The notes under the pieces are model-generated. The model saw only the letters and a list, made by a program, of their open reading frames with translations, had not been told where the DNA came from and did not search any database. A DNA stretch of 64,000 nt from an uncultured Pseudomonadota bacterium (lineage in GTDB: Bacteria > Myxococcota_A > UBA796 > UBA9615). The stretch is taken from contig CALAGR010000138.1 in NCBI GenBank assembly GCA_937891735.1, positions 1-64,000 of the forward strand, given 5' to 3'. Positions 19,239 to 28,561 of the stretch are shown here, one piece after another. Both the position numbers and the translations under genes were made by a program. Each line of letters starts with the position of its first letter. The stretch's first letter is position 1.

Positions 19239-19284
19239 GGGCCGGCAACCTTAGCCCGGCCCTTTTGGCTCCGCAGCCCAAGCA

Positions 19285-19318
19285 CAAAAAGGCGCCGGTC
19301 CGTGAGGACCAGCGCCTT
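19285..19318 (-). terminator. Rho-independent terminator after rpmB
   Basis: Minus strand AAGGCGCTGGTCCTCACGGACCGGCGCCTTTTTG: stem plus T-run. Confidence 0.8.
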
Positions 19319-19338
19319 CCTGCTTGAATCAGGTCGAG

Positions 19339-19566
19339 CTAGCTGAGCTTGACGCCGGCGTCCTTGGCGGCCGCCTGCAAGCCCTTCTTCGTGATCGTGC
19401 GCAGCGCACGGGCGCTGATCTTGATCCGAACCCACTTGCCCTGGGTTTCATCCCAGATGCGCTTGCTCAACATGTTTGGCTTCTGCCAGTGCTTGGTCTT
19501 GTGGTTCGAGTGCGAGACTCGATTCCCGACCTTCGCACGCTTGCCAGTGAATTGACACTTGGCCAT
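19339..19566 (-). CDS. rpmB: 50S ribosomal protein L28
   Basis: MAKCQFTGKRAKVGNRVSHSNHKTKHWQKPNML... Confidence 0.96.
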   Translation of the reverse strand: MAKCQFTGKRAKVGNRVSHSNHKTKHWQKPNMLSKRIWDETQGKWVRIKISARALRTITKKGLQAAAKDAGVKLS

Positions 19567-19591
19567 GGGCGCTGCTCCCGCCGAACATCAG

Positions 19592-19750
19592 CTACTTGCT
19601 GATCTTCGACTCCTTGAAGAGGACGTGCTTACGAACCTTCGGGTCGTACTTCTTGAACGACAGCTTGCCCGTCGTCTTCCGCTTGTTCTTGGTCGTCGTG
19701 TAGAAGTAGCCGGTTCCGGCCGTCGACACGAGCTTGATCTTTTCGCGCAT
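19592..19750 (-). CDS. rpmG: 50S ribosomal protein L33
   Basis: [52 protein letters not shown]. Confidence 0.96.
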   Translation of the reverse strand: MREKIKLVSTAGTGYFYTTTKNKRKTTGKLSFKKYDPKVRKHVLFKESKISK

Positions 19751-19779
19751 GAGTCACTCCCTCAGTCCAGGGACGGCGG

Positions 19780-19808
19780 ACGGTACTGACCGCTCCTGGG
19801 TCTGTCAA
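19780..19808 (-). promoter_or_regulatory. Promoter of rpmG-rpmB
   Basis: Minus strand TTGACA, 17-bp spacer, TACCGT. Confidence 0.7.
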
Positions 19809-19828
19809 GGTTGGGGCCCCAAGGAGAA

Positions 19829-19856
19829 GCCCCGAGGCGAACAATCGCCTCGGGGC
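19829..19856 (-). terminator. 12-bp perfect stem hairpin, likely terminator or processing site downstream of the parAB-bactofilin operon
   Basis: GCCCCGAGGCGA-ACAA-TCGCCTCGGGGC; no clear T-run, so the terminator role is tentative. Confidence 0.45.
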
Positions 19857-19985
19857 CGTTGCCTGACCGGGATGTCAGCGTTCGGTTCAGCTCAGCAGAA
19901 TCAGCACGACATCAGCATCCGCAGAACCCGGGCGGCATCTCCATCACGACGGCCAGTTGGGACCGGGGCCGTCGCGAAGCAGCTC

Positions 19986-20585
19986 TCAATAAACAGGCTT
20001 CATCAGGTCCGACGGATCGGGCGAGGCGGGGGCCGCCGCGCCGTTCTCCTTGTTCCCGCGAGGAGCCACGATGGGGGCGCGCTTGGTCGTCGCCCGCACC
20101 GCCTCGTCCAGCGCGGTGGACATGCGCATCGCGCCATCGAACCGCACTCCCTCTTCCATCGTGATGATCGATGAGGTGATGTTTCCGACCACGACGGCGG
20201 GGGCCCGCAGATCACAGCGCGAGCGCGCGCTGATGTCGCCGTTGACCCGCCCGGCGATGACCAGGGCGGCCACGTCGATCTGGGCCTCGATCTCGGCGTC
20301 CGGGCCAATCTCGAGCGTGTCGTTGGAGAAGATCTCCCCCGTGAACTTGCCGTCGATCCGCACCCGCCCCTCGAAGGTCAGCTTGCCTTCGTAGATGCAG
20401 CCGCGGCCCAGGAACGCGTTCAGCTCATTGCTCGCCCGGCGGGGCGTGGGCTGGGCCTGCTGGGCCACAGGAGCGGGAGAGGGAAACGCCGTCGGCTCGG
20501 GCAGCGAAGAGGGCTCCGCCGGTGGCGGCGAAGCGAACAGGGTGGAGTCGCGGCGTCCGAACTTCATGGAGGGCTCCTGAGACAT
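19986..20585 (-). CDS. Bactofilin (polymer-forming cytoskeletal protein)
   Basis: NAFLGRGCIYEGKLTFEGRVRIDGKFTGEIFSNDTLEIGPDAEIEAQIDVAALVIAGRVNGDI; internal ATG at 20567 (MKFGRRD) follows a better SD. Confidence 0.93.
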   Translation of the reverse strand: MSQEPSMKFGRRDSTLFASPPPAEPSSLPEPTAFPSPAPVAQQAQPTPRRASNELNAFLGRGCIYEGKLTFEGRVRIDGKFTGEIFSNDTLEIGPDAEIEAQIDVAALVIAGRVNGDISARSRCDLRAPAVVVGNITSSIITMEEGVRFDGAMRMSTALDEAVRATTKRAPIVAPRGNKENGAAAPASPDPSDLMKPVY

Positions 20586-20612
20586 CGGCAGATCTACAGT
20601 CGTGGTGCGGTG

Positions 20613-21500
20613 TCAGATGAGAGGGGATTCGAGGCGGCCGAGAAGCCGCTCCAGATCCTGGGACGAGTAATAGTCGAGGACGATCTTCCCGCCGCCACCG
20701 CGCGCACGCGGCTTGAGCTGGACCCGGGTGCCGAGGTGTCGCGCCAGCTTGTCCTGGACATCGACCAACGGAGTCGGCAATTCCTTGATGGTCTTGCGGG
20801 TCTTGCGACCCTCCTGGGCGCGGCGAACCTCCTCCTCCGTCTGGCGGACGGAGAGGCCTTCGCCGATGACCCTGGCGTACACGCTCAGCAGCGCGCTGTG
20901 GTCCGCGAGCCCCAGGAGCGCGCGACCGTGCCCCATGGAGATGGCCCCGCGCCCCAGCCCGTCGAGCACCTCTTCGGGCAGCTTGAGCAGCCGCAGCATG
21001 TTGGCCACGGTGGAGCGGTCCTTGCCGACCTTGCGGCTCAGCTCCTCCTGCGTGTAGCCGACGTCCTCGATGAGCTGCTTGTAGGCCTCGGCCTCTTCGA
21101 CGGCGTTGAGGTCCTCCCGCTGCAGGTTCTCGATGAGGGCCAGCTCCAGCGACTCGGTGCGACCCATGCGGCGAACGATCGATGGGATCGTGCGCAGACC
21201 GGCCTTGCAGCCCGCCCGGTAGCGACGCTCGCCCGCGACGATCTCGTAGCCGTTGTCGATGGGACGCAGCAGGATGGGCTGGATGACGCCCTTTTCGCGG
21301 ATCGAGGCGGTCAGCTCCTCCATGCCCTCGGCGGCGAAGTACCGACGCGGCTGGAACGGGTTGACCTTGATCTCGTCGATCGGGATGTGCACCACGGCGC
21401 CGCCGGCCAGCGCTGCGCGCGGACCTCCTTCGCCCTCTCCGGCGCGGGCGTCGGGGATGAGGGAGGCGAGGCCGCGTCCGAGGGTTCTTCGCTTCTGCAT
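20613..21500 (-). CDS. parB: Chromosome-partitioning protein ParB
   Basis: QPRRYFAAEGMEELTASIREKGVIQPILLRP...YEIVAGERRYRA...LIENLQREDLNAVEEAEAY. Confidence 0.96.
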   Translation of the reverse strand: MQKRRTLGRGLASLIPDARAGEGEGGPRAALAGGAVVHIPIDEIKVNPFQPRRYFAAEGMEELTASIREKGVIQPILLRPIDNGYEIVAGERRYRAGCKAGLRTIPSIVRRMGRTESLELALIENLQREDLNAVEEAEAYKQLIEDVGYTQEELSRKVGKDRSTVANMLRLLKLPEEVLDGLGRGAISMGHGRALLGLADHSALLSVYARVIGEGLSVRQTEEEVRRAQEGRKTRKTIKELPTPLVDVQDKLARHLGTRVQLKPRARGGGGKIVLDYYSSQDLERLLGRLESPLI

Positions 21501-21520
21501 TGCGATTGCTCCTTGGCCGC

Positions 21521-22321
21521 TCAGGCGCTCATCGCCGACGACAACTTCGCCACGCGCACACCGTGCTTCGCGAGGAGCTCGCGGGCGAGATCCATGTAGG
21601 CGACGGCGCCCTTGGCCTGGATGTCGTAGAGGATGATCGGCTTGCCGAAGGACGGCGCCTCACCGAGGCGTACGTTGCGGGGGATGTCGGTCTCGAACAC
21701 CTTGTCGCCGAAGTGGCGACGCACGTCGGCGCTGACCTGCTGGTTCAGGCGGTTCCGCCCGTCGTAGAGCGTCAGGAGCACGCCTTCGAGCACCAGCCGC
21801 GGGTTCAGGCGCCGCTGGATCAGCCGGATGGTGCGGGTCAGCTCGCCGAGGCCCTCCAGGGCGTAGTACTCGGTCTGCAGGGGGATCAGCACCGAGTCGG
21901 CCGCCGTCAGGGCGTTGACCGTCAGCAGGCCGAGGCTCGGCGGGCAGTCGATGAGGATCCAGTCGTACTCCGCGTCCAGCGCGGTGACCTGGTCGGACAG
22001 CCGATGCTCCCGGGACAAGACGCTGGTCAGCTCGACCTCCGCGCCCACCAGGTCGGTGTTGGACGGCGCCACGTGGAGACAGGGCAGCTCGCTCTGCACG
22101 ATCGCTTCGCGGAGCGGCATCTCGTGCACCAGCACGTCGTACATGGAGCCCGTGGCCGCCTGCTTGTCGATGCCGAGGCCGGACGTGGCGTTGCCCTGGG
22201 GGTCCAGATCCACCAGCAGCACCCGCTGCTCAGCGGCCGCGAGGCACGCGCCGAGATTCACCGCCGTGGTGGTCTTCCCGACTCCGCCCTTCTGATTGGA
22301 GATCGCAATGATGCGCGCCAT
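21521..22321 (-). CDS. parA: Chromosome-partitioning ATPase ParA
   Basis: MARIIAISNQKGGVGKTTTAVNLGACLA deviant Walker A. Confidence 0.96.
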   Translation of the reverse strand: MARIIAISNQKGGVGKTTTAVNLGACLAAAEQRVLLVDLDPQGNATSGLGIDKQAATGSMYDVLVHEMPLREAIVQSELPCLHVAPSNTDLVGAEVELTSVLSREHRLSDQVTALDAEYDWILIDCPPSLGLLTVNALTAADSVLIPLQTEYYALEGLGELTRTIRLIQRRLNPRLVLEGVLLTLYDGRNRLNQQVSADVRRHFGDKVFETDIPRNVRLGEAPSFGKPIILYDIQAKGAVAYMDLARELLAKHGVRVAKLSSAMSA

Positions 22322-22547
22322 GAGCGCCTTTCCCTGTTGTCTGTGCTGACTCGAAACCGGTGACTGAGGTCCCGCGAAGTGCTCGCGGACGTTTCGAGTG
22401 AAAAGACACTAAACCAGCGTCTTTCGTTCGAGCAACGAGTTTATGGGAAAAAAAGACATGCACGGCGAAGAGCGTCGCCCAGACGTCGATCTGGCGTTCG
22501 AGCGCAGCTCTCTTGCGCGAGGCAATCAGATCGCCGCGGCGGCGGTC

Positions 22548-23222
22548 TCAGGCGGCGGGGATCAGGAGATCGTGCTGGGAGCCGGATCGGATCCGGCGTG
22601 AATTCCCATTGGTCTCGCGCCAGCCCTGTGGAGGCCACTGCGGCTGCTGCGCGAGCAGGCTCTCCGACGTCGCGATCACCGCCGCGGAGGCGCCCCATCG
22701 GCTCGCCTCCGCCAGCGCGTCCGGGGGCGCCGCGAACGCGCGGGACACGAACACCGGCGCCTCCAAGGAGAGCGTTCCACGCACGACCTCGGAGCGGCCG
22801 TGGTGCACCACCACCTCGGGCAGCTCCATCGCCCGGGCGGCCTCGCGCAGGAACGCAGCGCGCTTGCGGCGGGCCTCCACCAGGTGCACGGCCCGCGTGG
22901 GAAAGGCCGCGGCGAGGACGAGACCAGGCAGGCCCGAGCCGGAGCCCACATCCACGATGGGCCGCTCCGCGAGGTCGGCGCGGTCGAGGAGTCCGACGTC
23001 ACACCAGCAGTCGGCGAGGCCCCGGTCCAGGAGCTCGGCGCCGGCACGCCAGCCCACCAGCCGCTGCGCGCGACTCCACTGCGTCAGGGTCCGCGACCAG
23101 GCGGCGAGCCGCTCCGCCGCCTCGGGGGTGATGGGGTGGATCTCCTCGAGCACCATCCGGATCGCGTCGGGCGTCAGGCTCAGGCGCGCGGCTCCACGGC
23201 TTCGAGGCGCTCGGGGGCTCAT
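22548..23222 (-). CDS. rsmG: 16S rRNA (guanine527-N7)-methyltransferase RsmG
   Basis: [37 protein letters not shown]; lies between mnmG and parA. Confidence 0.93.
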   Translation of the reverse strand: MSPRAPRSRGAARLSLTPDAIRMVLEEIHPITPEAAERLAAWSRTLTQWSRAQRLVGWRAGAELLDRGLADCWCDVGLLDRADLAERPIVDVGSGSGLPGLVLAAAFPTRAVHLVEARRKRAAFLREAARAMELPEVVVHHGRSEVVRGTLSLEAPVFVSRAFAAPPDALAEASRWGASAAVIATSESLLAQQPQWPPQGWRETNGNSRRIRSGSQHDLLIPAA

Positions 23223-25108
23223 GGGGCGTCCGGCCGCAGACCGCCGCGGATCCGCCCCGCCAGGAGGGCGAGCGCCGCGGGGGTCATGCCCGGGATGCGC
23301 GCGGCGTCGTCCAGGGTGGGCGGGGCCACACGCCCCAGCTTCTCCACGAGCTCGTGCCGCAGGCCGGGCACCCCTTCGAAGCGGAAGCCGACAGGGATCC
23401 CCAGGGAGCCCAGCGCGCGCACCCGGTCCACCTCGACCTGCTGGCGGTCGATGTAGCCCGCGTACCGGCACTGGATGATCACCTGCTCCAGGTCCTCGTC
23501 TGCCAGGGTCGGACCGGTGAGGTTGGCGGCCTCGAGCAGGGGGCCCATCTGGATGCCCCTGCGCTGGCTCATCTCGGCGAGCGTTCGGGCCCGGGACAGG
23601 TCCGGCTCACCGAGCCCGTGCAGCAGGGCGTTCACGGCGGGGCTCGGCTCCACGCGGGTGGTCTGCATCCAGCGCAGACCCCGGGTGATGGCCTCCTGCC
23701 GCCGCCCGAACACGGCCCAGCGTTCCTCGTCTACGAGCCCCGCCCGCCGGCCGATGGGGGTCAGCCGCAGATCCGCGTTGTCCTCCCGAAGGAGCAGTCG
23801 AAACTCCGCGCGGCTCGTGAACATGCGGTAGGGCTCAGCGGTCCCCAGGGTCGTCAGGTCATCGACGAGCACGCCGATGTAGGCCTCGTCCCGGCGCAGG
23901 ATCAGGGGCTCGCCCTCCTGCACCGCGAGGGCCGCGTTGAGCCCCGCGAGCAGCCCCTGTGCGGCCGCCTCCTCGTACCCCGTGGTGCCGTTGATCTGCC
24001 CTGCGAGGTACAGGCCCGGCAGCAGGCGGGACTCCAGGGTGCGGTGCAGATCCCGCGGGTCCGAGAAGTCGTACTCGATGGCGTAGCCGGGCCGGATGAT
24101 CCGGGCCTGCTCGAGCCCCTGGATGGTGCGGACCGCGTCCCGCTGGACCTGCACCGGCAGGCTCGTGCTGAAGCCGTTGGGGTAGACCTCCCGGGTGGCG
24201 AGCCCCTCCGGCTCGAGGAACAGCCGATGGGACTCCTTGTCCGGGAACCGGACCAGCTTGTCCTCGATGGCGGGGCAGTAGCGCGGCCCGCTGCCGCCGA
24301 TGCGCGCGTGCTCGCCGTATAGCGGGGAGTGCCTCAGACCGGCCCGGATCACGGCGTGGGTGCGGGCGTTGGTGTCGGTGATCGCGCAGCGGATCTGGGG
24401 CAGTCGCGGGGTCGGGCCCACGAACGAGAAGCGGCCACCTGGGTGATCGCCCTCCTGGGGCTCCAGGCGTGCCCAGTCGATGGTCCGGCCGTCCAGCCGC
24501 GGGACCGTGCCGGTCTTGAGCCGGCCCAGGCGGTGGCCCACGGCCTCCAGCGCGGCCGACAGGTGCGCCGCGGCGGGGGCTCCGTTGCCGCCGCCCGAAC
24601 GATCCGCGAGGCCCGTGTACAGGCGGCCCCGCAGGAACGTGCCAGTGGTGACCACGGCCGCCCGGCACCGCACCACGGCCCCGCCCACCAGGGTCACGCC
24701 AGCCACCCGTCCATGTTCCACGAGAAACCCCGAGGCCTCGGCCTCGATCACCGTGAGCCCGGCGCACGCGGCCACGGTCTGGCCCATGGCCCGCTGGTAC
24801 AGGTGCCTGTCCACCTGGGCCCGGGACGAGCGCACGGCCAGGCCCCGCCGGGTGTTGAGGTACTTGAACTGGATGCTGGTGGCGTCCGTGGTGCGCGCCA
24901 TCTGGCCGCCCAGGGCATCGATCTCACGGACCAGGTGTCCCTTGGCCTGGCCGCCGATGGCGGGGTTGCAGGGCATGCGGCCGATGCCCCCCGCCACCAG
25001 GGTCACCAGCGCCGTGCGCAGGCCCATCCGGGCGCAGGCCAGCGAGGCCTCCGTGCCGGCGTGGCCGCCGCCGATGACGAGGACGTCGAATGGGTCGCGG
25101 GTCCGCAT
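23219..25108 (-). CDS. mnmG: tRNA uridine-5-carboxymethylaminomethyl modification enzyme MnmG
   Basis: [29 protein letters not shown]...[24 protein letters not shown]. Confidence 0.97.
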   Translation of the reverse strand: MRTRDPFDVLVIGGGHAGTEASLACARMGLRTALVTLVAGGIGRMPCNPAIGGQAKGHLVREIDALGGQMARTTDATSIQFKYLNTRRGLAVRSSRAQVDRHLYQRAMGQTVAACAGLTVIEAEASGFLVEHGRVAGVTLVGGAVVRCRAAVVTTGTFLRGRLYTGLADRSGGGNGAPAAAHLSAALEAVGHRLGRLKTGTVPRLDGRTIDWARLEPQEGDHPGGRFSFVGPTPRLPQIRCAITDTNARTHAVIRAGLRHSPLYGEHARIGGSGPRYCPAIEDKLVRFPDKESHRLFLEPEGLATREVYPNGFSTSLPVQVQRDAVRTIQGLEQARIIRPGYAIEYDFSDPRDLHRTLESRLLPGLYLAGQINGTTGYEEAAAQGLLAGLNAALAVQEGEPLILRRDEAYIGVLVDDLTTLGTAEPYRMFTSRAEFRLLLREDNADLRLTPIGRRAGLVDEERWAVFGRRQEAITRGLRWMQTTRVEPSPAVNALLHGLGEPDLSRARTLAEMSQRRGIQMGPLLEAANLTGPTLADEDLEQVIIQCRYAGYIDRQQVEVDRVRALGSLGIPVGFRFEGVPGLRHELVEKLGRVAPPTLDDAARIPGMTPAALALLAGRIRGGLRPDAP

Positions 25109-25154
25109 GAGCGGGCATTTGCGCCTGTCCGTGGCAGGCCGTCAAGGGGTCTGG

Positions 25155-25168
25155 GTTTCACGTGAAAC
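25155..25168. promoter_or_regulatory. parS site 1
   Basis: GTTTCACGTGAAAC perfect palindrome. Confidence 0.93.
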
Positions 25169-25224
25169 GGTCCGGGGACGGCGCTGTCGCCAACATCGCC
25201 ATATATTCTTGATATTGTTGGTTT

Positions 25225-25233
25225 TGTGGATAA
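25225..25233 (-). promoter_or_regulatory. Perfect DnaA box in an AT-rich island
   Basis: TGTGGATAA (TTATCCACA on minus) within CATATATTCTTGATATTGTTGGTTTTGTGGATAACTATC. Confidence 0.7.
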
Positions 25234-25247
25234 CTATCGGGCGGTCT

Positions 25248-25261
25248 GTTCCACGTGAAAC
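25248..25261. promoter_or_regulatory. parS site 2 (one mismatch)
   Basis: GTTCCACGTGAAAC. Confidence 0.85.
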
Positions 25262-25311
25262 GCGCCCGCCGGGAGGCCCTGGATCCGCGTCCAGAAAGCA
25301 GAAAACAACGC

Positions 25312-25325
25312 GTTTCACGTGAAAC
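25312..25325. promoter_or_regulatory. parS site 3
   Basis: GTTTCACGTGAAAC perfect palindrome. Confidence 0.93.
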
Positions 25326-25522
25326 ACGCCGAATCGGTCCCGCTGGGGTGGGGTCTGGACCCTCCCGGATCGGGTTCCTTGTTTTCGCTAAACAAGGATT
25401 CCTGGAGGAATCCCCTCGCCCCCTGACCCGCACGGCTCGGGTCCTGGCTCCTACCTGCGGGCCGCCTCGTCCCGGATCTGGGACGAGGGAACGGGCTAGA
25501 CTCCCTCGCCTGGAGGAACCAC

Positions 25523-26518
25523 ATGCATCTGTCCCGAGTCCTGATCGCCGCTGCCCTGCTCTCCATCCCCGCCGCCGCCTCTGCCGGCACAGCCGTCGAG
25601 CTGCGCCACAACGGCGCCGGCGAGCACTGCCAGGGGGATGGCGGAAAGAAGGGGGCGAAGCTCCTGGAGAAGTTCGGCTCCGCCCTCGGCGGCGAGGACA
25701 CCCGCAAGGCCTGGAAGTCCCTGCGGGACGCGGGCGAGCCCGGCTGCGACGCCATCGCCGCGTGGCTCAAGGAGGGGGCTCCGGGCGAAGAGACCGCAGG
25801 CATCGCGGACGCCGCCGCCCTGCTCGTCAAGAACGGCAACGACAGCCACGTCGCGGCCGCCCTGATGTGGCTCGGCGACGAGGATCCGGACGTGCTGCGG
25901 GGGATCCTGGGCGCCCTGGAGTACCGGCTCGGGGTGCTCGATCCCGACTCCACCGCCGCCATCGCCGCCGACACCCGCAAGGGGGTTGGGGACGCCGCCG
26001 TCTCGGTGTTCATCGGCTACCACTCCGTCGGCACCATGAAGACCGTCTACGGCATCCCGGTGTACGAGGAGATCGCGTACTGGGGCTCGGTCACGGCGCC
26101 GCCGGACCACTACGTCAAGGCCGTGGGCACGCTGCTGCAGGGCGCGACGCCGGACCGCAAGGAGGACGTGGCGAAGTACGCCGGCCGTCACTACCGCGAG
26201 GCGCACACGGGGCAGGACGCCTGGGCCCCCTTCCTGGTGGCGATGGTCGATTCGATGGACAAGGAGTCCCAGAAGGCCGCCAACATCGCGGCCAAGCACC
26301 TCGCCTGGGGTGAGCCCGCGGGCATTGACGAGGCGGTCACCAAGATCATCTCTTCGGGCAACGCAGAGACGATGGAGCACTTCCTGGATGGCTTCGAGGA
26401 GCGCCTGGGCGAGGGCCGCGGCACCGCCGCCACCATCGCGCGTCTGGAGACGATCGCCGCCGCCGGCGACAAGCGCGCACCCAAGATCGCGAAGAAGTTC
26501 GCCAAGAAGGTGCAGTAG
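25523..26518 (+). CDS. Secreted HEAT-repeat-like hypothetical protein
   Basis: Signal peptide MHLSRVLIAAALLSIPAAASA; SD GGAGG 6 nt upstream; helical repeats. Confidence 0.65.
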   Translation: MHLSRVLIAAALLSIPAAASAGTAVELRHNGAGEHCQGDGGKKGAKLLEKFGSALGGEDTRKAWKSLRDAGEPGCDAIAAWLKEGAPGEETAGIADAAALLVKNGNDSHVAAALMWLGDEDPDVLRGILGALEYRLGVLDPDSTAAIAADTRKGVGDAAVSVFIGYHSVGTMKTVYGIPVYEEIAYWGSVTAPPDHYVKAVGTLLQGATPDRKEDVAKYAGRHYREAHTGQDAWAPFLVAMVDSMDKESQKAANIAAKHLAWGEPAGIDEAVTKIISSGNAETMEHFLDGFEERLGEGRGTAATIARLETIAAAGDKRAPKIAKKFAKKVQ

Positions 26519-26531
26519 ATCCAGCGCGCGG

Positions 26532-27878
26532 CTACTTGCCGATGCAGAAGCGGCTGAACAGCTCGTCCAGCACGCGTTCCTCTGGCCACGCTCCGATCAG
26601 CTCCTCCAGCGCGCGCCCCGCCCGCCGCACCGCCACCGCCGACAGGACGACCTCCTCGGCCCCCGCGGTGATCGCGTCGTCCAGGGCGGCCACCGCCTCG
26701 GACAGGGCTTGGCCTTGCCGCACCGTGGTCAGCACGACGTCCTGGGTGGCCACCGCGGAGGCCCCGGCCGCTGCCGTGATCGCCTCCTGCACGGCATCGA
26801 GCCCCGCCCCCTGAGGCGTCGCCACCAGGAGCCACCCTCCGCCTAGCAGCCGCGACCTCGTCGACTCATCCAGCAGATCGGCGTGGGTCGCGACGCCCAC
26901 CCCGGATGCGGGTCCCTCGACCGCCCGCCCGTCCCGCACCACGACCACCACGTCGGCCTGCTCCACCGCCCGCCCGGTCCGCTCCACGCCCTCGGCCTCG
27001 ATGGGATCCGCGGCCTGCCGCAGCCCCGCCGTGTCCTCCAGGCGATACACCACGCCATCCCACTCCACCGACTCGGCGACCAGGTCGCGGGTGGTGCCGG
27101 GCCGGGGCGACACGATGGACCGGTCGTGCCCCAGGAGCGCGTTGAAGAGCGTGGACTTGCCGGCGTTCACGGGCCCCGTCAGCACCACCCGCACCCCCGC
27201 CAGCAGCAGGCGCCCCGAGCGCGCGGTGTCGGCGAGCCGCGCCATGGACGTGGCGAGCGCCACGAGCCGCGCCAGATCCTGGGCGATGTCCGCCTCGTCC
27301 ACGTCTTCGGGGAAGTCGACGGCGGCCTCCAGGGCCACCGCCACCGTGAGCAGGTCGTCCCTCCAGCGCTCGAGCCGCTGGGTCAGCTCCCCGCCGAGCT
27401 GGCGGGCTGCGAGCTGCACCGCGGCCCGGCCCGGCGCCCGGATCAGCGCGTCCACCCCCTCCGCGTCCAGCAGCGACAGCCGGCCGTTCTGGACCGCACG
27501 GCGGGTCAGCTCCCCCGGGCGAGCGGCCCGCGCACCGGCGTCCTGCAGCGCCTCCACCACCTGCGTCAACAGCACGGGGTTTCCGTGCAGGTGCAGCTCC
27601 GCGACGTCCTGGCCGGTGTAGGTCCGGGGACCGAAGAAGCGCACCACGAGCCCGCGATCCAGGACCGCGCCGGCGATGCGCACGGTCACCAGCTGCAGCT
27701 GTCGGTCGACCAGGCGCTGCGCCGGGGCGCCGATGAGGTGGTGGAGCAGCGCATCGACCTGCGGGCCGGAGCCGGAGATCCGCACGATGCCGATGGCGCC
27801 TCGACCCCGGGGAGTCGAGATCGTGACGATGGGATCATCGAGGAGGCCGTGCACCCGACCGAGCATGCTGTCGGGCAC
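26532..27878 (-). CDS. mnmE: tRNA modification GTPase MnmE
   Basis: DPIVTISTPRGRGAIGIVRISG; G1 GPVNAGKSTLFNALLG; C-terminal FCIGK. Confidence 0.96.
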   Translation of the reverse strand: MPDSMLGRVHGLLDDPIVTISTPRGRGAIGIVRISGSGPQVDALLHHLIGAPAQRLVDRQLQLVTVRIAGAVLDRGLVVRFFGPRTYTGQDVAELHLHGNPVLLTQVVEALQDAGARAARPGELTRRAVQNGRLSLLDAEGVDALIRAPGRAAVQLAARQLGGELTQRLERWRDDLLTVAVALEAAVDFPEDVDEADIAQDLARLVALATSMARLADTARSGRLLLAGVRVVLTGPVNAGKSTLFNALLGHDRSIVSPRPGTTRDLVAESVEWDGVVYRLEDTAGLRQAADPIEAEGVERTGRAVEQADVVVVVRDGRAVEGPASGVGVATHADLLDESTRSRLLGGGWLLVATPQGAGLDAVQEAITAAAGASAVATQDVVLTTVRQGQALSEAVAALDDAITAGAEEVVLSAVAVRRAGRALEELIGAWPEERVLDELFSRFCIGK

Positions 27879-27889
27879 GGGACCGGGCG

Positions 27890-28561
27890 CTACTCCGCGC
27901 CGGTGGGCTCAGGGGCGATCTCGACGGACTTGAGCCCGCCGCGCGCCTGGTCTGCGGATCGGGACACGAGCCCGCCGTGCTCCTTGACCATCTGGTGCAC
28001 CAGGCGGCGCTCGTAGCTGTTCATCTCGCGCAGGCGAACCGGCTCGCCGGTGCTCTCGACCTGCTCGATGGCCTCCTGGGTCTCGCTCTCCAGGCGGCCC
28101 TCGCGCTCGCCGAGGTAGCCGTCCACGTCCAGGAGCACGCGGGTGTCCGGGTCCGAGCCGCGCGTCACGGCCTTGTCGAGCAGGTGCTGGAAGGCCGGCA
28201 GGTTCTTGCCGTCCCGGCCGATGAAGAGCTTGCTGTCGCGCGCCCCATCGATGCTCAGCACGAGCTTCTCACCGCGGCTGCGGCTCGAGATGGACGCGCC
28301 GTCGTTGTGGAACCAGCCGAGCAGGGTGCGAAGCCAGCGGTGGGCGTCGGTGGTGGGCCCCTCGGTGGACTGGCGCGCGACGGGCTGTCCGGCGGCGGCG
28401 GCCTCCGCAGAGACCCTGACGCTCCAGGCCCCGCCGCGGAAGTGCTCCCGCTCGTAGTCCCACTTGAGGGAGTGCACCCCCTCCACGCCGAGCTGTGCGG
28501 CCGCGCTCTGCAGAGCGTCCCACAGGGTCGGTCCCTCACCGGAAATGCGTGTCGAGGTCAT
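27890..28561 (-). CDS. jag: Jag/KhpB-type KH-R3H RNA-binding protein
   Basis: KLFIGRDGKNLPAFQHLLDKAV; LREMNSYERRLVHQMVKEHGGLVSRSA (R3H); next to yidC. Confidence 0.9.
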   Translation of the reverse strand: MTSTRISGEGPTLWDALQSAAAQLGVEGVHSLKWDYEREHFRGGAWSVRVSAEAAAAGQPVARQSTEGPTTDAHRWLRTLLGWFHNDGASISSRSRGEKLVLSIDGARDSKLFIGRDGKNLPAFQHLLDKAVTRGSDPDTRVLLDVDGYLGEREGRLESETQEAIEQVESTGEPVRLREMNSYERRLVHQMVKEHGGLVSRSADQARGGLKSVEIAPEPTGAE

